NCBI RefSeq assembly: GCF_003397585.1
Contig: NZ_QJUV01000001.1
Coordinates: 1,240,001 to 1,304,000, forward strand
Source: Gardnerella piotii
GTDB taxonomy: Bacteria; Actinomycetota; Actinomycetes; Actinomycetales; Bifidobacteriaceae
DNA: 64,000 nt
Direction: 5' to 3'
This document shows, piece after piece, positions 44,620 to 54,186 of the stretch. A program made the position numbers and the translations under genes. Each line of letters opens with the position of its first letter. Position 1 is the stretch's first letter. The notes below the pieces were generated by a model. That model saw nothing but the letters and a program-made list of their open reading frames with translations, made no database searches and was not told the DNA's origin.

Positions 44620-46056
44620 ATGACCACTTTGCAAACTAAAGAAGATGCCGAGGCTTTGATTAAGCAAGAAGGCATTGAGTACGTATCTGTTCGATTTACT
44701 GATTTGATTGGCGTTCAGCAGCATTTTACTGTGCCTGCAAGCGAGTTCTTAAACAGCGCATTTACAGATGGAATGGCCTTCGACGGCTCTTCTATGCAAG
44801 GATTCCAGGCTATTAACGAGTCCGATATGAAGCTTATTCCAGACGTAGACACCGCTTACATTGACCCATTCCGCAAGCACAAGACTTTGAACGTTGCTTT
44901 TTCGATTGTGGATCCTGTAACAGACGAGCCTTATTCTAGGGATCCTCGCCAAGTGGCAATTAAGGCAGAAGCCTACTTAAAGGCCACTGGCATTGCCGAT
45001 ACCGCAAGCTTTGCTCCAGAAGCCGAATTCTTTATTTTCGACAAAGTGCGTTTTGCAAACGATATGCAGCGCTCCTTCTACGAGGTGGATTCCAACGAGG
45101 CTCCATGGAATTCTGGCATAGACACCGAAGACGATGGCAGCAACAACATTGGTTTTAAGAATCGCGTAAAGCATGGCTACTTCCCTGTGCCACCTGTTGA
45201 TCACAATCAAGACTTGCGCGACGACATGGTTTACAATCTTCAAAAGGTTGGTTTGATTCTTGAGCGCTCTCACCACGAGGTTGGCGGCGCAGGTCAGCAG
45301 GAGATTAACTACCGTTACAATACGCTTGTTCACGCTGGCGACGACTTAATGAAGTACAAGTACGTTGTTCACGAGACTGCTGCTTTGGCTGGCAAAGCTG
45401 CAACGTTTATGCCAAAGCCAATTGCTGGAGACAACGGCACTGGCATGCACTGCCATCAGTCGCTTTGGAAAGATGGCAAGCCATTGTTCTATGCGGAAAC
45501 TGGTTATGCTCAGCTTTCCGATATTGCGCGTTGGTACATTGGCGGCTTGATCAAGCACGCGTCTTCTGTGCTCGCTTTTACGAATCCTTCGCTTAACTCT
45601 TATCACCGCTTGGTTCCAGGCTACGAAGCTCCTGTAAACTTGGTCTACTCGGCTCGTAACCGTTCTGCAGCTATTCGTATTCCTCTTGCTGGAGAAGCTC
45701 CTGCTGCTAAGCGTATTGAGTTCCGCGCGCCAGATCCTTCTTGCAACCCGTTCTTGGCGTTCTCTGCTCAGCTTATGGCTGGCTTAGACGGCATTATGAA
45801 CCACATTGAGCCTCCTGCTCCTGTTGATAAGGATCTCTACGAGCTTCCTCCAGAAGAGCACGACGGCATTAAGCAGGTTCCTTCTTCGCTTGGTGAGGCT
45901 TTGCAGGCTTTGGAAGAAGATCACGACTTCCTTATGCAAGGAGATGTTTTTACTAGCGACTTGATTGAGACTTGGCTTAATCTAAAGCACGAAGAGATGG
46001 ATATGGCTCGCTTGGCTCCAACGCCACTTGAGTACGAGCTTTACTTCCATATCTGA
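44620..46056 (+). CDS. glnA: Glutamine synthetase type I
   Basis: GlnA makes glutamine from glutamate, ammonia and ATP. At 478 residues it is a GSI-beta subunit. It carries FDGSSMQGF, the metal-binding [24 protein letters not shown] (with the active-site flap region following), NRSAAIRIP, and the adenylylation site Y407 in [11 protein letters not shown]. It is therefore probably controlled by GlnE-type adenylylation. GAAAGGATC lies ten bases before the ATG. The gene stands alone and is followed by a strong terminator. Confidence 0.97.
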   Translation: MTTLQTKEDAEALIKQEGIEYVSVRFTDLIGVQQHFTVPASEFLNSAFTDGMAFDGSSMQGFQAINESDMKLIPDVDTAYIDPFRKHKTLNVAFSIVDPVTDEPYSRDPRQVAIKAEAYLKATGIADTASFAPEAEFFIFDKVRFANDMQRSFYEVDSNEAPWNSGIDTEDDGSNNIGFKNRVKHGYFPVPPVDHNQDLRDDMVYNLQKVGLILERSHHEVGGAGQQEINYRYNTLVHAGDDLMKYKYVVHETAALAGKAATFMPKPIAGDNGTGMHCHQSLWKDGKPLFYAETGYAQLSDIARWYIGGLIKHASSVLAFTNPSLNSYHRLVPGYEAPVNLVYSARNRSAAIRIPLAGEAPAAKRIEFRAPDPSCNPFLAFSAQLMAGLDGIMNHIEPPAPVDKDLYELPPEEHDGIKQVPSSLGEALQALEEDHDFLMQGDVFTSDLIETWLNLKHEEMDMARLAPTPLEYELYFHI

Positions 46057-46103
46057 TAGTAACTACGTAACAATGCGTAATAAATCGCGATAAGCGATAA
46101 GCA

Positions 46104-46140
46104 AATCCCCCGCAAGAAAACTTGTGGGGGATTTTATTTT
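46104..46140 (+). terminator. Terminator of glnA
   Basis: AATCCCCCGCAAG (46104-46116) pairs with CTTGTGGGGGATT (46121-46133) across an AAAA loop with one G-U pair, followed by TTATTTTG. Confidence 0.9.
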
Positions 46141-46156
46141 GCATTCGTCTTTTATT

Positions 46157-46810
46157 TTAAATCGCAAAGCCTAGTGTTCTAGCAGCGTTTACAGGAACAG
46201 CCTCATCTGCCCAATAATCCTCAAGGTTTTCGTCGCTAGAAAGCGAGCGCATTTCTGCGCGATCAATGTAAAGCTCACCGCGTAAATGATCCGTCTCGTG
46301 CTGGAAGATTCGCGCTGGCCAACCGTGCAAACGCTGCGAATGTTGCTTTCCATCCTCGTCTTGCCAAGTGGCTTGAATGTCTAGCCAGCGCTGACGAACA
46401 GCTTGATACCCTGCAACACTTAAGCAGCCCTCATAGAAGCTGCGCGTTTGCGTGCCAATTGGCTCATAATGCGGGTTAATAATCGCCCTAAATGGCAATT
46501 CCGCAATATCTCTAGGGTCGTCTTCGTCGTCTCTAACGTGATCTTCTACAACCGCAATCGCTAAGCCAAGACCGATTTGCGGAGCGGCCAAACCAACTCC
46601 TGGAGCGTCTAGCATAGTGCTGTGCATAAGCGAAATAAGCTTATTAAGCGTTGCGCGCGTAAGCTGACCATCGTAAGCAACCGTGCGCTGCCTTAAAACA
46701 GGCTCCCCTGCTTGAACAATCGACAAAACGCCATCTTCTGTAGCAGAATCCAAAAGGCGCCCTACTGCGCGGCTAAGCTTAGTGTCGACACTTGCGTGAT
46801 GCGTAAACAT
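46157..46810 (-). CDS. def: Peptide deformylase
   Basis: This enzyme removes the N-formyl group from new proteins. The 217-residue protein has the three metal motifs: GVGLAAPQIG (71-80), EGCLSV with the metal Cys C129, and QHETDHL with H171, E172 and H175. It is longer than the type 1 enzymes of E. coli by an N-terminal lead of about 35 residues. An AAGGAGT precedes the ATG. It lies between glnA (convergent) and a B-A-A repeat cluster. Confidence 0.95.
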   Translation of the reverse strand: MFTHHASVDTKLSRAVGRLLDSATEDGVLSIVQAGEPVLRQRTVAYDGQLTRATLNKLISLMHSTMLDAPGVGLAAPQIGLGLAIAVVEDHVRDDEDDPRDIAELPFRAIINPHYEPIGTQTRSFYEGCLSVAGYQAVRQRWLDIQATWQDEDGKQHSQRLHGWPARIFQHETDHLRGELYIDRAEMRSLSSDENLEDYWADEAVPVNAARTLGFAI

Positions 46811-46925
46811 AGGACTCCTTTACAAGGCGATTCTACAAAACTTCTAACTCTATAAGTCTAAATTTGACTATTGCTAATGGCATATATCAACAACAATACC
46901 AAAAGAGCTAGTATATCAAGATTAT

Positions 46926-47078
46926 CCGCTTTTTGTAGTTCTAGACGGCGTGTTGAGCTACAAAAAGCGGAACCAATTGACGCATTTTGTACCAAATTCG
47001 ACCCAAATCACGTACAAAACCCGTCAAACAACTCCGCACTTTGTACCAAATTTGACCCAAATCACGTACAAAGTCGGT
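46926..47078. repeat. Palindromic repeat cluster B-A-A
   Basis: B2 (46926-46970) pairs CCGCTTTTTGTAG with CTACAAAAAGCGG. Two A modules follow at about 46981-47023 and 47034-47078 with TTTGTAC/GTACAAA arms and a GACCCAAATCAC loop core. The cluster fills the gap between def and glmM and ends five bases before the glmM stop codon. Confidence 0.85.
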
Positions 47079-47082
47079 AAAA

Positions 47083-48495
47083 CTACAACTTAAGATTATC
47101 CGTTACAACTTGTGCAAGTCGCGCGCAAACCTCATCTGCTTGCTCTTGCGTTGCAGCTTCACACATAACGCGCACAAGTGGCTCCGTTCCGCTTGGTCTA
47201 AGAAGAACGCGACCCGTGTCTCCCAAAAGCGCACTTTCCTTCTCTACAGCATTAAGAACATCAGCATTAGTTTTAGCAGCCATCTTATCTACGTTTGGCA
47301 CATTTACTAAGCATTGCGGAAGCTGTGGGAAGTCGGCAGCCATTTGTGAAAGCTTCTTGCCCTCTCGCACAACTTCTCGACACAACGTAAGCGCTGTAAG
47401 AGTGCCATCTCCCGTGGTTGCAAACTCGCGATTAATCACATGCCCCGACTGCTCGCCGCCAAGAGAATAATCGCCTCTAAGCATCTCTTCTAGAACGTAA
47501 CGGTCTCCAACGCTTGTTTGAACAGTAGAGATGCCCATGTCTTTTAGCGCAAGCTTTAATCCAAGATTGCTCATTACAGTAACAACAAGAGTATTGTGAT
47601 TCAGCTTGCCTTCGGCCTTCTTAGAACGCGCAAGAATGCCCATAATTTGGTCGCCATTAACCATGTTTCCGTTTTCGTCTACAGCCAAGCATCGGTCTGC
47701 ATCTCCGTCGAAAGCTACTCCTAAATCGGCCTTAGACGCCTTAACCATAGCTTGCAACTGCTCGGGATGCGTGGAACCAGCATGATCGTTAATGTTGTAG
47801 CCATCTGGAGAAGCGTTAATAACAATCACTTCTGCGCCAGCCCTGCGCAATGCTTCTGGAGCTACTACAGACGTTGCGCCATTTGCGCAATCTGCCACTA
47901 CTCTAAGACCTGCAAGAGGCTTAGGACGAGTAGAAGACTCACTGCTTAAAGGCGCTACAGAAGAAACAAGATGATCAATATAAAGATTCGTAGCTGTAGT
48001 GGTATCGTGGCTGATTCGCCCAACACCACTGCCCGTAGGACGCTGCCAATCCTTGCCTAAAACCGCCTCAATCTCGTCTTCTTTACTGTCTGGAAGCTTA
48101 AAACCACCGCGCGCAAAGAACTTGATTCCATTATCTGGCATTGGATTATGCGAAGCAGATATTACTGCACCCATCTCTACGTTTAGCACAGAAGTTAAAA
48201 AGGCCACGCCAGGAGTTGGGATTATGCCAGCGTCTATAACGTCAAATCCGCCTGCACTCATGCCTGCTGCCAAAGCGGATGCTAGGAAATCGCCAGAAAC
48301 GCGAGTATCGCGACCAACCAGCGCCCTTCTCCTAGCGTGCATTTTCTTCCCTGTATCTTCGCTATTTGAATCACTGCTATGCGTTGCTTCTCCTAAAACG
48401 CGAACGGCAGCATCGCCTAAATCTAGCGCTAATTGCGCGGTTAAATCGCGATTGGCCAATCCCCTAACACCATCGGTACCGAACATATTTGGCAT
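47083..48495 (-). CDS. glmM: Phosphoglucosamine mutase GlmM
   Basis: GlmM converts glucosamine-6-phosphate to glucosamine-1-phosphate for UDP-GlcNAc and the cell wall. The 470-residue protein has FGTDGVRGLAN at the start, the phosphoserine loop ISASHNP with S115, the metal loop DGDADR and the substrate loop GGEQSGH. The C-terminal RPSGTEPLVRVMCE binds phosphate. A short low-complexity insertion (HSSDSNSEDTGKK, about 39-51) is the only oddity. GAAAGAG precedes the ATG. The 3' end abuts the repeat cluster. Confidence 0.95.
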   Translation of the reverse strand: MPNMFGTDGVRGLANRDLTAQLALDLGDAAVRVLGEATHSSDSNSEDTGKKMHARRRALVGRDTRVSGDFLASALAAGMSAGGFDVIDAGIIPTPGVAFLTSVLNVEMGAVISASHNPMPDNGIKFFARGGFKLPDSKEDEIEAVLGKDWQRPTGSGVGRISHDTTTATNLYIDHLVSSVAPLSSESSTRPKPLAGLRVVADCANGATSVVAPEALRRAGAEVIVINASPDGYNINDHAGSTHPEQLQAMVKASKADLGVAFDGDADRCLAVDENGNMVNGDQIMGILARSKKAEGKLNHNTLVVTVMSNLGLKLALKDMGISTVQTSVGDRYVLEEMLRGDYSLGGEQSGHVINREFATTGDGTLTALTLCREVVREGKKLSQMAADFPQLPQCLVNVPNVDKMAAKTNADVLNAVEKESALLGDTGRVLLRPSGTEPLVRVMCEAATQEQADEVCARLAQVVTDNLKL

Positions 48496-48647
48496 AATCA
48501 GACTCTTTCAATTAGATTTCAAAAAACACACTGTGCTCCATTTTACTCTGCAATGCGCTAGACGCGCCACAGTTTCACGCTACGACTTAAGCACTTAATA
48601 ATTAAACACAAAACCAGGTTATGAACCTAATATATGCACAAAAACAA

Positions 48648-48675
48648 TTAAGTCCGCCTAAAAAGACGGACTTAA
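48648..48675 (-). terminator. Terminator of the infC-rpmI-rplT operon
   Basis: The arms TTAAGTCCG (48648-48656) and CGGACTTAA (48667-48675) pair perfectly. On the minus strand the stem is followed by TTGTTTTTG, 63 bp after rplT. Confidence 0.85.
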
Positions 48676-48737
48676 TATTTAATGCTATTTAATGCTTAAA
48701 GTGATTAAATCACTCAAATAAAGCCTATAAACTAGAA

Positions 48738-49121
48738 TCAGGCTTCTACTGGAGCATTAACATCTGCAGGCAAAGCAGCCTTAGCAGCTTCAACGATTGC
48801 CTTAAAGGTCTCGACGTCGCTAACAGCAAGCTCTGCCAAAGCGCGGCGATCCAATTCGATGCCAGCTAAGCGCAAACCCTGAATAAAGCGGTTGTAGGTG
48901 ATTCCTTCTGCGCGAACAGCAGCGTTAATGCGCTGAATCCACAACTTGCGGAAGTCGCCCTTGCGAGCCTTGCGGTCGCGGAAGTTATAAGTAAATGAGT
49001 GAAGCAGCTGTTCCTTTGCCTTGCGATAAAGGCGGGAACGCTGACCGCGATAACCCGAAGCCCTATCAAGAACAACGCGACGCTTCTTGTGAGCATTAAC
49101 TGCGCGTTTTACTCGTGCCAT
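48738..49121 (-). CDS. rplT: 50S ribosomal protein L20
   Basis: L20 is an early 23S rRNA assembly protein. The 127-residue sequence is very basic at the N-terminus ([36 protein letters not shown]) and ends with a C-terminal rRNA-binding region ([21 protein letters not shown]). Last gene of the infC-rpmI-rplT operon. In other bacteria L20 (or IF3) represses this operon; no classical L20 operator was recognised here. Confidence 0.97.
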   Translation of the reverse strand: MARVKRAVNAHKKRRVVLDRASGYRGQRSRLYRKAKEQLLHSFTYNFRDRKARKGDFRKLWIQRINAAVRAEGITYNRFIQGLRLAGIELDRRALAELAVSDVETFKAIVEAAKAALPADVNAPVEA

Positions 49122-49175
49122 AAGTATTCCTCAGCTTTCTTAAAAATTTTTAATTGCGTCTTCGTTTTACTGCAC

Positions 49176-49370
49176 TTACTTAGTTAGCAAGCCCTTCAAA
49201 TTCTTGCTCTGTGCTGTAGCTAAAACCTTATCTGCAGACAAAGCACGACGCTTACGAGCAGACTTATGCTCCAAGTTGTGGCGCATTGCGCTACCATCGT
49301 GCATTACCTTACCAGTGCCGGTGAGGCGAACGCGCTTGGACGCTGCGGAATTAGTTTTCATCTTCGGCAT
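49176..49370 (-). CDS. rpmI: 50S ribosomal protein L35
   Basis: This 64-residue basic ribosomal protein reads [20 protein letters not shown] and onward. It starts inside the last codons of infC: the ATG at 49370 is 20 bp upstream of the infC stop, and its AAGGAGG ribosome site lies within infC. Expression should be coupled to IF3. It is followed by rplT after 54 bp. Confidence 0.97.
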   Translation of the reverse strand: MPKMKTNSAASKRVRLTGTGKVMHDGSAMRHNLEHKSARKRRALSADKVLATAQSKNLKGLLTK

Positions 49371-50046
49371 TGCTGCCCTCCTTATGATTCTGATCAGATT
49401 CTACAGAAGCTTTTGCGGACACATCGGCCGCTGCCTGAGCTCCTTGCTTTGCCGCAAGTCGTGCTGCTTGACGAGCTTGACGCTCTGCGCGCGATTCAGC
49501 GCCTCTACGACGCTGCTCAGACTGAGTATGAATCTTTTTACCCTTAGGCGCAAGAGTCATTATTATGTTACGACCCTCCTGCTTAGGGGCAAACTCCACG
49601 GTTCCACTTTCGGAAACCTCATCTGCAAGCCTACGCAATAACTCAACTCCGCCTACAGGCCTCGACTGTTCGCGGCCGCGCAGCATAATGGTGACTTTTA
49701 CTTTGTCTCCACCATTTAGGAATCGAAGAACATGACCCTTCTTAACGTCGAAATCGTGATCGTCAATCTTGAGTCGGAAACGAATTTCCTTAATCTCGGC
49801 CGTACTTTGATTACGACGCGCTTCACGAGCCTTAATCTTCTCGTTGTACTTGTACTTACCGTAGTCAATAAGCTTGGCTACAGGAGGCTTAGCAGTAGGC
49901 GCAACCTCTACAAGATCGAGGTTTGCTTCCTTTGCTAGGTTCAACGCTACCGAGGTCGCAATAACACCCACCTGCTCGCCTTTCGGACCGATAAGGCGTA
50001 CTTGTGAGACGCGAATCTCTTCGTTAATGCGTGGTTCGTCGCTAAT
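49351..50046 (-). CDS. infC: Translation initiation factor IF-3, probable AUU start
   Basis: IF3 binds the 30S subunit and checks start codons. The conserved protein begins at [27 protein letters not shown]. An ATG-started frame reaches 50121, but those extra 25 residues are not conserved in the family. GGAG lies five bases before an ATT at 50046, so translation probably starts at this non-standard codon. That is the classic IF3 autoregulation device known from E. coli. The N-domain (about 1-75), basic linker ([11 protein letters not shown]) and C-domain are normal. The C-terminal tail is Arg/Ala-rich. The infC stop overlaps rpmI by 20 bp. Confidence 0.93.
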   Translation of the reverse strand: MSDEPRINEEIRVSQVRLIGPKGEQVGVIATSVALNLAKEANLDLVEVAPTAKPPVAKLIDYGKYKYNEKIKAREARRNQSTAEIKEIRFRLKIDDHDFDVKKGHVLRFLNGGDKVKVTIMLRGREQSRPVGGVELLRRLADEVSESGTVEFAPKQEGRNIIMTLAPKGKKIHTQSEQRRRGAESRAERQARQAARLAAKQGAQAAADVSAKASVESDQNHKEGSNAEDEN

Positions 50047-50230
50047 GATGACTCCAATCCTTGTTAAAACAGTGGAACAGCGCACCAAAAGGTCAAAGAT
50101 AAATTCAAGTTCAAACATCAATCAAATGCGCTCAAGAATAGCGCTATAGCAAGCATATTGCTACGTGACCGAAGTCATGAACCCGAAACCCTTTAGGCTT
50201 CCAGGTGGGATATACCACTTTCTTGATTAC
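50047..50230 (-). promoter_or_regulatory. Putative structured leader of the infC operon
   Basis: The minus-strand leader includes a TGAC-TTCG-GTCA tetraloop hairpin (50166-50177), a small GCAA/TTGC hairpin just downstream, and the CCCACCTGG ... GGGTTTCGGG stretch at about 50180-50215. Leaders of infC operons in many bacteria control expression, but this one does not match a leader I can name. Confidence 0.4.
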
Positions 50231-50260
50231 TCAAGCCAAATGTCTATTTTACTTGGAGCC

Positions 50261-50291
50261 TTGACAATAATCAACCATGCTCAAAAATACT
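50261..50291 (+). promoter_or_regulatory. Candidate promoter for the thiamine pyrophosphokinase gene
   Basis: TTGACA (50261-50266) and AATACT (50286-50291) are separated by 19 bases, one or two more than ideal. Their position argues that the ATG at 50277 is inside the promoter and that translation starts downstream at 50358. Confidence 0.35.
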
Positions 50292-50357
50292 AAACAAGTC
50301 GCATCAAATCGCAACAAAACACGCGATATAATCGCAATTCCGCGCGCGCGATATTAT

Positions 50358-51101
50358 ATGACTATGGAGCCTTTGAAGCGCTGCGTTGTTTTAGCAGCTG
50401 GAGATTATTACGACCATACGCGCGAACACGTTCCTGATCGCGCTTTAACTATTGCTGCAGATGGTGGCTGGGATCATGCGTGCAGGCTTGGTTTGCACGT
50501 TGATGCTCTAATTGGCGATTTTGACTCTGTGCGATTAAAGCTCCCAACAGACGCTGCGATTACGCGACTTCCTGCCGAAAAAGATGACCCTGATTTGCTT
50601 TCTGCTCTTAAAGTTGGCTGGTCTAAAGGCTCTAGAGAATTCCATATTTTTGGCGGCTTAGGTGGCCGCGTTGATCACACGATTTCCAATATTCAGCTTA
50701 TGGTTCGACTTGCAGTTAGAGGCGGAATTGGATTCTTGTATGGAGACGGCACGATTGTTACAGCAATTCACAACGGTTCCCTTGACTTTCCTGCGTCCAA
50801 TGGGCCCGAAGGCCGCATGGTTTCTGTGTTCTCGCACACGCCTATTTCTAGCGATGTAAACGAGATTGGTCTTAAATATCAACTTCAGCACGCAACTATG
50901 TATGGCGATGCCGTTCAAGGCTTAAGCAACGAATTACTAAACGACACTCCTGCGCACATTGACGTTCACGAAGGCACTCTTGTAATCACATTCCCTATAG
51001 ACGCTCCACTTCCGCAAGTCAGCTGGTTTAAGCGACCAGTTGGCGATTTGGGAGATATAAACACTAGCATTTCAAGCGCTCTCGCCGTTTCGCCAAAATA
51101 G
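50358..51101 (+). CDS. Thiamine pyrophosphokinase
   Basis: This enzyme transfers pyrophosphate from ATP to thiamine, giving TPP. The protein is about 247 residues. The catalytic segment holds AADGGWDHACRLGLHVDALIGDFDSV, PAEKDDPDLLSALK and FGGLGGRVDHTISN. The C-terminal beta domain follows. The frame is open from 50277, but a promoter-like sequence spans 50261-50291, so I chose the ATG at 50358 (50364 is also possible). It pairs functionally with the YkoE-type thiamine/precursor importer at 58 kb. Confidence 0.9.
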   Translation: MTMEPLKRCVVLAAGDYYDHTREHVPDRALTIAADGGWDHACRLGLHVDALIGDFDSVRLKLPTDAAITRLPAEKDDPDLLSALKVGWSKGSREFHIFGGLGGRVDHTISNIQLMVRLAVRGGIGFLYGDGTIVTAIHNGSLDFPASNGPEGRMVSVFSHTPISSDVNEIGLKYQLQHATMYGDAVQGLSNELLNDTPAHIDVHEGTLVITFPIDAPLPQVSWFKRPVGDLGDINTSISSALAVSPK

Positions 51102-51297
51102 TGCGAATAATCGCAAATGCGCGATGCAGCAAGGCAAAATCTTGCGCAAGTGTAGTACAAAATGATGCACTAACGTAGTACATACCGCACATTAAAATGG
51201 ACACGTTAGTTTAATAACGAAAACCGAAAACGTATTGTTAAAAATCGCGAAAAATCGCAAAACCGTGCGTTGAGGTTTCACTCAAGGGAGATTCCAC

Positions 51298-52353
51298 ATG
51301 ACAGTCAAGATTGGTATTAACGGCTTTGGACGTATCGGCCGTTTGGCATTCCGTCGTATTTTTGAGCTTCAAGCTCGTGGCGGTCAAGCTGGCGATATTG
51401 AAGTCGCAGCCATCAACGATCTGACCACTCCTTCAATGCTTGCTTACTTGCTTAAGTATGACAGCACTCATGGCACTTTCCGCCACGACGATGGCACCCC
51501 AGTTGAGGTGACTTCCACCGAAGACGCAATCGTAGTAGATGGCAAGACCTACAAGGTTTACGCCGAAAAAGACGCAAACAACATTCCATGGGTTAAGAAC
51601 GATGGCGTTGAGTTCGTGCTCGAATGCACTGGCTTCTACACTTCTGCAGAAAAGTCCCAGGCTCACTTGAACGCTGGAGCTAAGAAGGTTCTTATCTCTG
51701 CTCCTGCTAAAGACGAAACAACCCCAACCGTTGTGTTTGGTGTAAACCAAGAGATCTTAAAGCCAACCGATAACATTGTGTCCGCTGGCTCTTGCACCAC
51801 TAACTCCATGGCTGCAATGGTTAAGCTTTTGCAAGATAAGTGGGGCATTAAGTCTGGCTTTATGACCACTATCCACGCTTACACTGGCACCCAGATGATT
51901 CTCGACGGCCCACGCGGCTCCAAGCCACGCAACAACCGTTCTGCTGCTTGCAACACAATCGAGCACTCCACTGGTGCTGCTAAGGCAATCGGCAAGGTTG
52001 TTCCAGAAGTTAACGGCAAGCTTCAGGGTCATGCTCAGCGTATTCAGGTTCCAGATGGATCTGTTACCGAGTTGACTACTGTTCTCGAGAAGCCAGCAAC
52101 CACCGAAGAAATCAACGAAGCCTTTAAGAAGGCATTCGAAAACTGCGATTACTTTGGCTACAACGCCGATAGCATTGTGTCTTCCGACATTATTGGCGAT
52201 ACCCACGGTGGCGTTTTCGATCCAACTCAGACCGACGTTAACACTGTTGACGGCGTAACTTTGGCTCGTACCGTTACCTTCTACGACAACGAGTATGGCT
52301 TTACTGCTAACATGATTCGCACATTGCTTTACTTTGCTGAGATTGCTGAGTAA
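51298..52353 (+). CDS. gap: Glyceraldehyde-3-phosphate dehydrogenase
   Basis: GAPDH oxidises glyceraldehyde-3-phosphate with NAD in the lower half of the bifid shunt and glycolysis. The 351-residue protein has the NAD fold [15 protein letters not shown], the active-site Cys C166 in SCTTNS, and the [13 protein letters not shown] and [13 protein letters not shown] segments. AAGGGAG is upstream of the ATG. Codon use is biased in the way of highly expressed genes (frequent GGC, GCT, AAG). It is followed by a strong terminator. The 196-bp region upstream has a TAGTACA repeat (51153, 51175) of unknown use. Confidence 0.97.
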   Translation: MTVKIGINGFGRIGRLAFRRIFELQARGGQAGDIEVAAINDLTTPSMLAYLLKYDSTHGTFRHDDGTPVEVTSTEDAIVVDGKTYKVYAEKDANNIPWVKNDGVEFVLECTGFYTSAEKSQAHLNAGAKKVLISAPAKDETTPTVVFGVNQEILKPTDNIVSAGSCTTNSMAAMVKLLQDKWGIKSGFMTTIHAYTGTQMILDGPRGSKPRNNRSAACNTIEHSTGAAKAIGKVVPEVNGKLQGHAQRIQVPDGSVTELTTVLEKPATTEEINEAFKKAFENCDYFGYNADSIVSSDIIGDTHGGVFDPTQTDVNTVDGVTLARTVTFYDNEYGFTANMIRTLLYFAEIAE

Positions 52354-52420
52354 AATTAGCGAAACAAATAAAGCTAAATAGGCTAGTCAGGATAGCCTAG
52401 TAAAGCTGAATAAAGCTACA

Positions 52421-52453
52421 AACCCCTTGCGGTGACTCATCGCAGGGGGTTTT
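52421..52453 (+). terminator. Terminator of gap
   Basis: AACCCCTTGCG pairs with CGCAGGGGGTT (one G-U) around GTGACTCAT and is followed by TTT, 68 bp after the gap stop codon. Confidence 0.9.
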
Positions 52454-52480
52454 CGCAACGCATTGCACACGGGGGTAAAA

Positions 52481-52981
52481 ATGGGCAAAAAACATGCTGC
52501 AACAGGCAAAGCAACGCCAGCAATCGCACAGCTAGAAAATGCTGGAATCACATTCCGCGTTGTTGATTACGAGCACGATGCAGATCACATGGACGACGGC
52601 TACGGCATGGAAGCAGCGCAAAAGTTAGGCGTAAATGCTGAACAAGTTTGCAAAACGCTTATGGTAGACACAGGCGAAAAGCGCGTAGTTGGTATTGTGC
52701 CAGTAAACGCTCGATTAAGCATGAAGGCGATTGCGAGCGCAGTAAATGCCAAAAAAGCCAGCATGACAAGCCCAGATGTAGCTCAACGAGAAAGTGGCTA
52801 TGTTGTTGGCGGAATCAGCCCATTTGGTCAGCGCACTCATCACGAAACTGTGTTGGACGCTAGCGTTATGCACTTTGACGAGATTCTTGTTTCTGGAGGA
52901 AAACGCGGACTAGACGTTGTTCTAAATCCAAACGATTTGGTTAGCTTGCTTAACGCGACTGTGGCAAATATTCTAGCTTAA
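52481..52981 (+). CDS. ybaK: Cys-tRNA(Pro) deacylase YbaK
   Basis: YbaK hydrolyses mischarged Cys-tRNA(Pro). The protein is about 166 residues and carries the YbaK/EbsC core: KTLMVDTG, VVGIVPVNARLSMKAIASAVNAKKASM, GYVVGGISPFGQR and the C-terminal VSGGKRGLDVVLNPNDLVSLLNA. The frame extends back to TTG at 52463, but GGGGG lies eight bases before the ATG at 52481. It is followed by the bL37 gene. Confidence 0.92.
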   Translation: MGKKHAATGKATPAIAQLENAGITFRVVDYEHDADHMDDGYGMEAAQKLGVNAEQVCKTLMVDTGEKRVVGIVPVNARLSMKAIASAVNAKKASMTSPDVAQRESGYVVGGISPFGQRTHHETVLDASVMHFDEILVSGGKRGLDVVLNPNDLVSLLNATVANILA

Positions 52982-53050
52982 AGATATCAAACGTCGTGGC
53001 AACGTGCGATAATCCGTAAGGTTGTTCATTTTAATCGTTAGGAGTTTATT

Positions 53051-53125
53051 ATGGGTATGCGTGGACGTAAGCGCAAGGCTCGCCGCAAAAAGGCAGCAAA
53101 TCACGGCAAAAGGCCAAATGCTTAA
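53051..53125 (+). CDS. 50S ribosomal protein bL37 (24 aa)
   Basis: This 24-codon gene encodes a very basic peptide (MGMRGRKRKARRKK followed by AANHGKRPNA), with a good AGGAG upstream and a strong terminator 48 bp after the stop. The ANHGKRPN ending matches the tiny actinobacterial ribosomal protein bL37. It is too short for usual gene callers. It is a monocistronic unit with its own ribosome site. Confidence 0.85.
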   Translation: MGMRGRKRKARRKKAANHGKRPNA

Positions 53126-53170
53126 TGCAAATGCTTAATACGTTTGATTTGCGTATAAATTTGTAACTAA

Positions 53171-53201
53171 AAGCCCACGGATTTATTACCGTGGGTTTTT
53201 T
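53171..53201 (+). terminator. Terminator after the bL37 gene
   Basis: CCCACGG (53174-53180) pairs with CCGTGGG (53189-53195) around ATTTATTA, followed by TTTTTTG. Confidence 0.93.
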
Positions 53202-53280
53202 GTTTACGTGATTTTTAATCAAACAACCAAACGACTCAAAAACGCACGCAAGGGTCTTCGCTGCATTCTAGGATTATTGC

Positions 53281-54051
53281 ATGGCAAAGAACATAGATGA
53301 GTTGCTAGAAGCACTAGAAAAAGCACCGCAGCAAGATAAAAACACAACATTGTGCAAATCAATGCTGCTTGGCTTCGACACAGAAACAACGGGCGCAATT
53401 ATTGGCAGTGATTCAATATGCTCTGCAACGCTCGTTTTTAGAGACCCAGCGCGTGGGCGTAACAATGACGTTATTGCAACGTGGCTTGTAAACCCGCATA
53501 AGCAAATCAACCCTAAAGCAAGCGAAGTAAACGGCTTTACAAACGAGTTTTTGCAAGAAAACGGAGGCGATCCAACTCAAGAAATCGAATTGCTTGGAAA
53601 AGCCATTAGCCTTGCACAAAGCAAGAATATTCCACTTCTTGCATACAATGCGCCTTTTGACGTTAAAATGCTAAATCATGATTTGCAAAGATGGAGTCTT
53701 GACTCTTTGCAAAATCGCCCAAAAAGCACGATTAATGGCGGCGAGATGCTTGTTGTAGACCCGCTTGTTATAGATAGAGCCATTTCTAAGCGAACTGGCA
53801 AACGAACTCTTACTTACACAACGCAATTTTATGGAGTGGAGCCAATTGGCAATTTTCACGATGCTACAGCAGATACAGTTGCTGCAGTTGATTTGATTGA
53901 GCCTATAAGCGAGTTGCACGAAAACGTTGCAAATCTTAAGTTATGCGAGATTATGGCTTGGCAGCGAGACGCTTACGCAAAGTGGAAATTAAGCTTTGAT
54001 AGCTGGCTTAAGTCTAAAGGAAGACCAGCTAGCGAAGGAAGCTGGTTGTGA
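53281..54051 (+). CDS. DEDDh 3'-5' exonuclease (DNA polymerase III epsilon-like)
   Basis: This 256-residue protein has the exonuclease motifs LGFDTETTG (Exo I), LLAYNAPFDVKML (Exo II) and FHDATADTVAAVDL (Exo III, with HxxxxD). It resembles the stand-alone epsilon-type exonucleases of actinobacteria. It may proofread or trim DNA or RNA; the substrate is not evident. A weak AGGA precedes the ATG. It is the first gene of a plus-strand pair with the murE-like gene. Confidence 0.88.
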   Translation: MAKNIDELLEALEKAPQQDKNTTLCKSMLLGFDTETTGAIIGSDSICSATLVFRDPARGRNNDVIATWLVNPHKQINPKASEVNGFTNEFLQENGGDPTQEIELLGKAISLAQSKNIPLLAYNAPFDVKMLNHDLQRWSLDSLQNRPKSTINGGEMLVVDPLVIDRAISKRTGKRTLTYTTQFYGVEPIGNFHDATADTVAAVDLIEPISELHENVANLKLCEIMAWQRDAYAKWKLSFDSWLKSKGRPASEGSWL

Positions 54052-54186
54052 TTAATGGCGATTCTTGTGCAATTTGCGCGCGGAAAAATCGCAAGCAGCC
54101 GCACATAAAATAAGCACAACTAAAATAAAATAAAATAAAAAACGCAAATAACAGAAACAACACGGAAAATAACACGGAAAAGCGAA

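Noticed and set aside
19722..47078. CRISPR array
   Set aside because: The repeated palindromes are not regularly spaced, spacers are missing and no cas gene is present.
50047..50121. ATG-initiated N-terminal extension of IF3
   Set aside because: The extra residues are not conserved and no ribosome site fits, whereas ATT at 50046 has GGAG at good spacing.
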